Under the pieces are notes generated by a model. It did no database searches. It had not been told where the DNA came from and was given only the letters and a program-made list of their open reading frames with translations. Positions 63,339 through 64,000 of a stretch of DNA of 64,000 nucleotides are shown one piece after another. The position numbers and the translations under genes are program-made. The stretch covers positions 310,001-374,000 of the forward strand of contig NZ_FPIY01000002.1 in NCBI RefSeq assembly GCF_900119145.1, read 5' to 3'. The stretch is from Cellulophaga fucicola (GTDB lineage: Bacteria; Bacteroidota; Bacteroidia; Flavobacteriales; Flavobacteriaceae). The number at the start of each line of letters is the position of its first letter. Position 1 is the first letter of the stretch.

Positions 63339-64000
63339 TTAAGGAGTACTATTACTTACTTGCAACAGTTTTCCGTTATACATTTTATGTCCTGTAAGTG
63401 CAAAATTCTGAATATACTCTGCCATTTCTAACGCAGTAGTTGGCGCTGTATACCCAGGAAAAGCTTCTTCTAGCATTTCAGTCTGTACTGCTCCTAATGC
63501 CAAAACATTAAAAGATGGTCCAGTTTCTTTAAATTCTTCTGCCCAAAGCTCTGTTAATGTTACCACAGCTCCTTTACTAGAACTGTATGCAGATAAGCCC
63601 GCAAATTTAACACTACCCTGAACACCTCCCATAGAACTTATAGTTACTACATGTCCGTTATTAGGCATTTTTGGAATCACCAGTTTTGTAATACTTGCCA
63701 CTCCAAAAACATTGACTTTATAAACAGCTTCAAAGTCTTCGGTTGTCGTTTCTAAAAATGGCTTATTTGCTAATTTTCCGGCATTATTAATTAAAACATC
63801 TACCTGTTGCCAGTTTTGGGTAATAAAATTCTCAACCTTTTTTAAATCTTCTTCTTTTGAAATATCAAACGGAAAAGAAAAAATATTTGGATTATTTAGA
63901 GACGCTATAGGCTCATTATTTCTGGACAATGCCAAAACTTTATGCCCATTATTTGCAAATAGCTGTGCCATTTGATACCCTATACCTCTACTAGATCCTG
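63339..64000 (-). CDS. SDR family NAD(P)-dependent oxidoreductase (5' end cut)
   Basis: The frame runs out of the window at 64000, so the N-terminus is missing. Reading through the first internal Met gives GSSRGIGYQMAQLFANNGHKV, the Rossmann glycine motif of SDR enzymes. Then come LINNAG, SSMGGVQGS and the catalytic YSSSK (Tyr-x3-Lys). The substrate cannot be named. A terminator follows. Confidence 0.92.
   Translation of the reverse strand, partial: GSSRGIGYQMAQLFANNGHKVLALSRNNEPIASLNNPNIFSFPFDISKEEDLKKVENFITQNWQQVDVLINNAGKLANKPFLETTTEDFEAVYKVNVFGVASITKLVIPKMPNNGHVVTISSMGGVQGSVKFAGLSAYSSSKGAVVTLTELWAEEFKETGPSFNVLALGAVQTEMLEEAFPGYTAPTTALEMAEYIQNFALTGHKMYNGKLLQVSNSTP

Noticed and set aside
1-64000. 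CRISPR arrays, tRNA, rRNA or insertion sequences
   Set aside because: No spaced repeats, no cloverleaf or ribosomal patterns and no transposase-like frames were recognised by eye; a covariance search would be decisive for tRNA and small RNAs.

Overview
The window is AT-rich, densely coded chromosome from a member of the Bacteroidota, most likely the family Flavobacteriaceae. The clues are promoters of the TAnnTTTG type, start codons without Shine-Dalgarno sequences, an Mpl-type peptidoglycan ligase, an Hpt-adenylate kinase fusion, DUF4494 and DUF4136 proteins, a PafA-type alkaline phosphatase and many 'signal peptide-AQ' exported proteins. No rRNA, tRNA, CRISPR array, prophage or intact insertion sequence was seen.

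Layout. 1-11.6 kb: the tail of an unknown gene, a large unknown membrane protein, mpl, a 2016-residue alpha-2-macroglobulin with an intact thioester motif, and a cardiolipin synthase. 11.8-14.3 kb: a LytS/LytTR-type two-component system beside two tiny membrane-protein genes missing from a long-ORF search. Each tiny gene has a promoter of the same 72-bp design, with paired TACCG repeats exactly 21 bp apart that look like LytTR binding sites. 14.4-23.1 kb: housekeeping genes (DUF4136 lipoprotein, obgE, hpt-adk fusion, purK-purE, M3 peptidase, DUF4494, luciferase-like oxidoreductase).

23.2-44.4 kb is the accessory-looking part. A minus-strand series encodes an LRR protein, several small exported or lipoproteins of unknown function, a divergent endonuclease V-like protein and two adjacent proteins with the HxD...H...R signature of AlkB-like 2-oxoglutarate/Fe(II) dioxygenases. 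Next come an SH3-like protein, a 138-residue protein and a 1663-residue DUF5724/DUF4132 (MolR-like) protein. Two tandem paralogous LRR proteins of about 840 residues follow on the plus strand. A GC-richer hairpin-bearing intergenic element sits in front of the 138-residue gene's 5' end.

44.6-50.2 kb: an operon of two DUF2071 proteins, a GbsR/MarR regulator, a DoxX-like protein, a methyltransferase, a membrane protein and a TIGR01777 epimerase. It lies behind a perfect 11-bp-arm palindrome that overlaps its promoter. A rhodanese lipoprotein and a sigma/anti-sigma pair follow. 50.2-64 kb: a UbiA-like membrane protein, gcvP, a FabH-like/methyltransferase/glycosyltransferase group, PafA phosphatase, MlaE-MlaF lipid transporter parts, a DUF389 protein, manC, a SprT-like protease and the 3' part of an SDR oxidoreductase running off the window end.

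The two observations most worth following are the LytTR twin-promoter regulon (13.76-14.33 kb) and the endonuclease V-like plus double AlkB-like gene group (28.1-30.7 kb).
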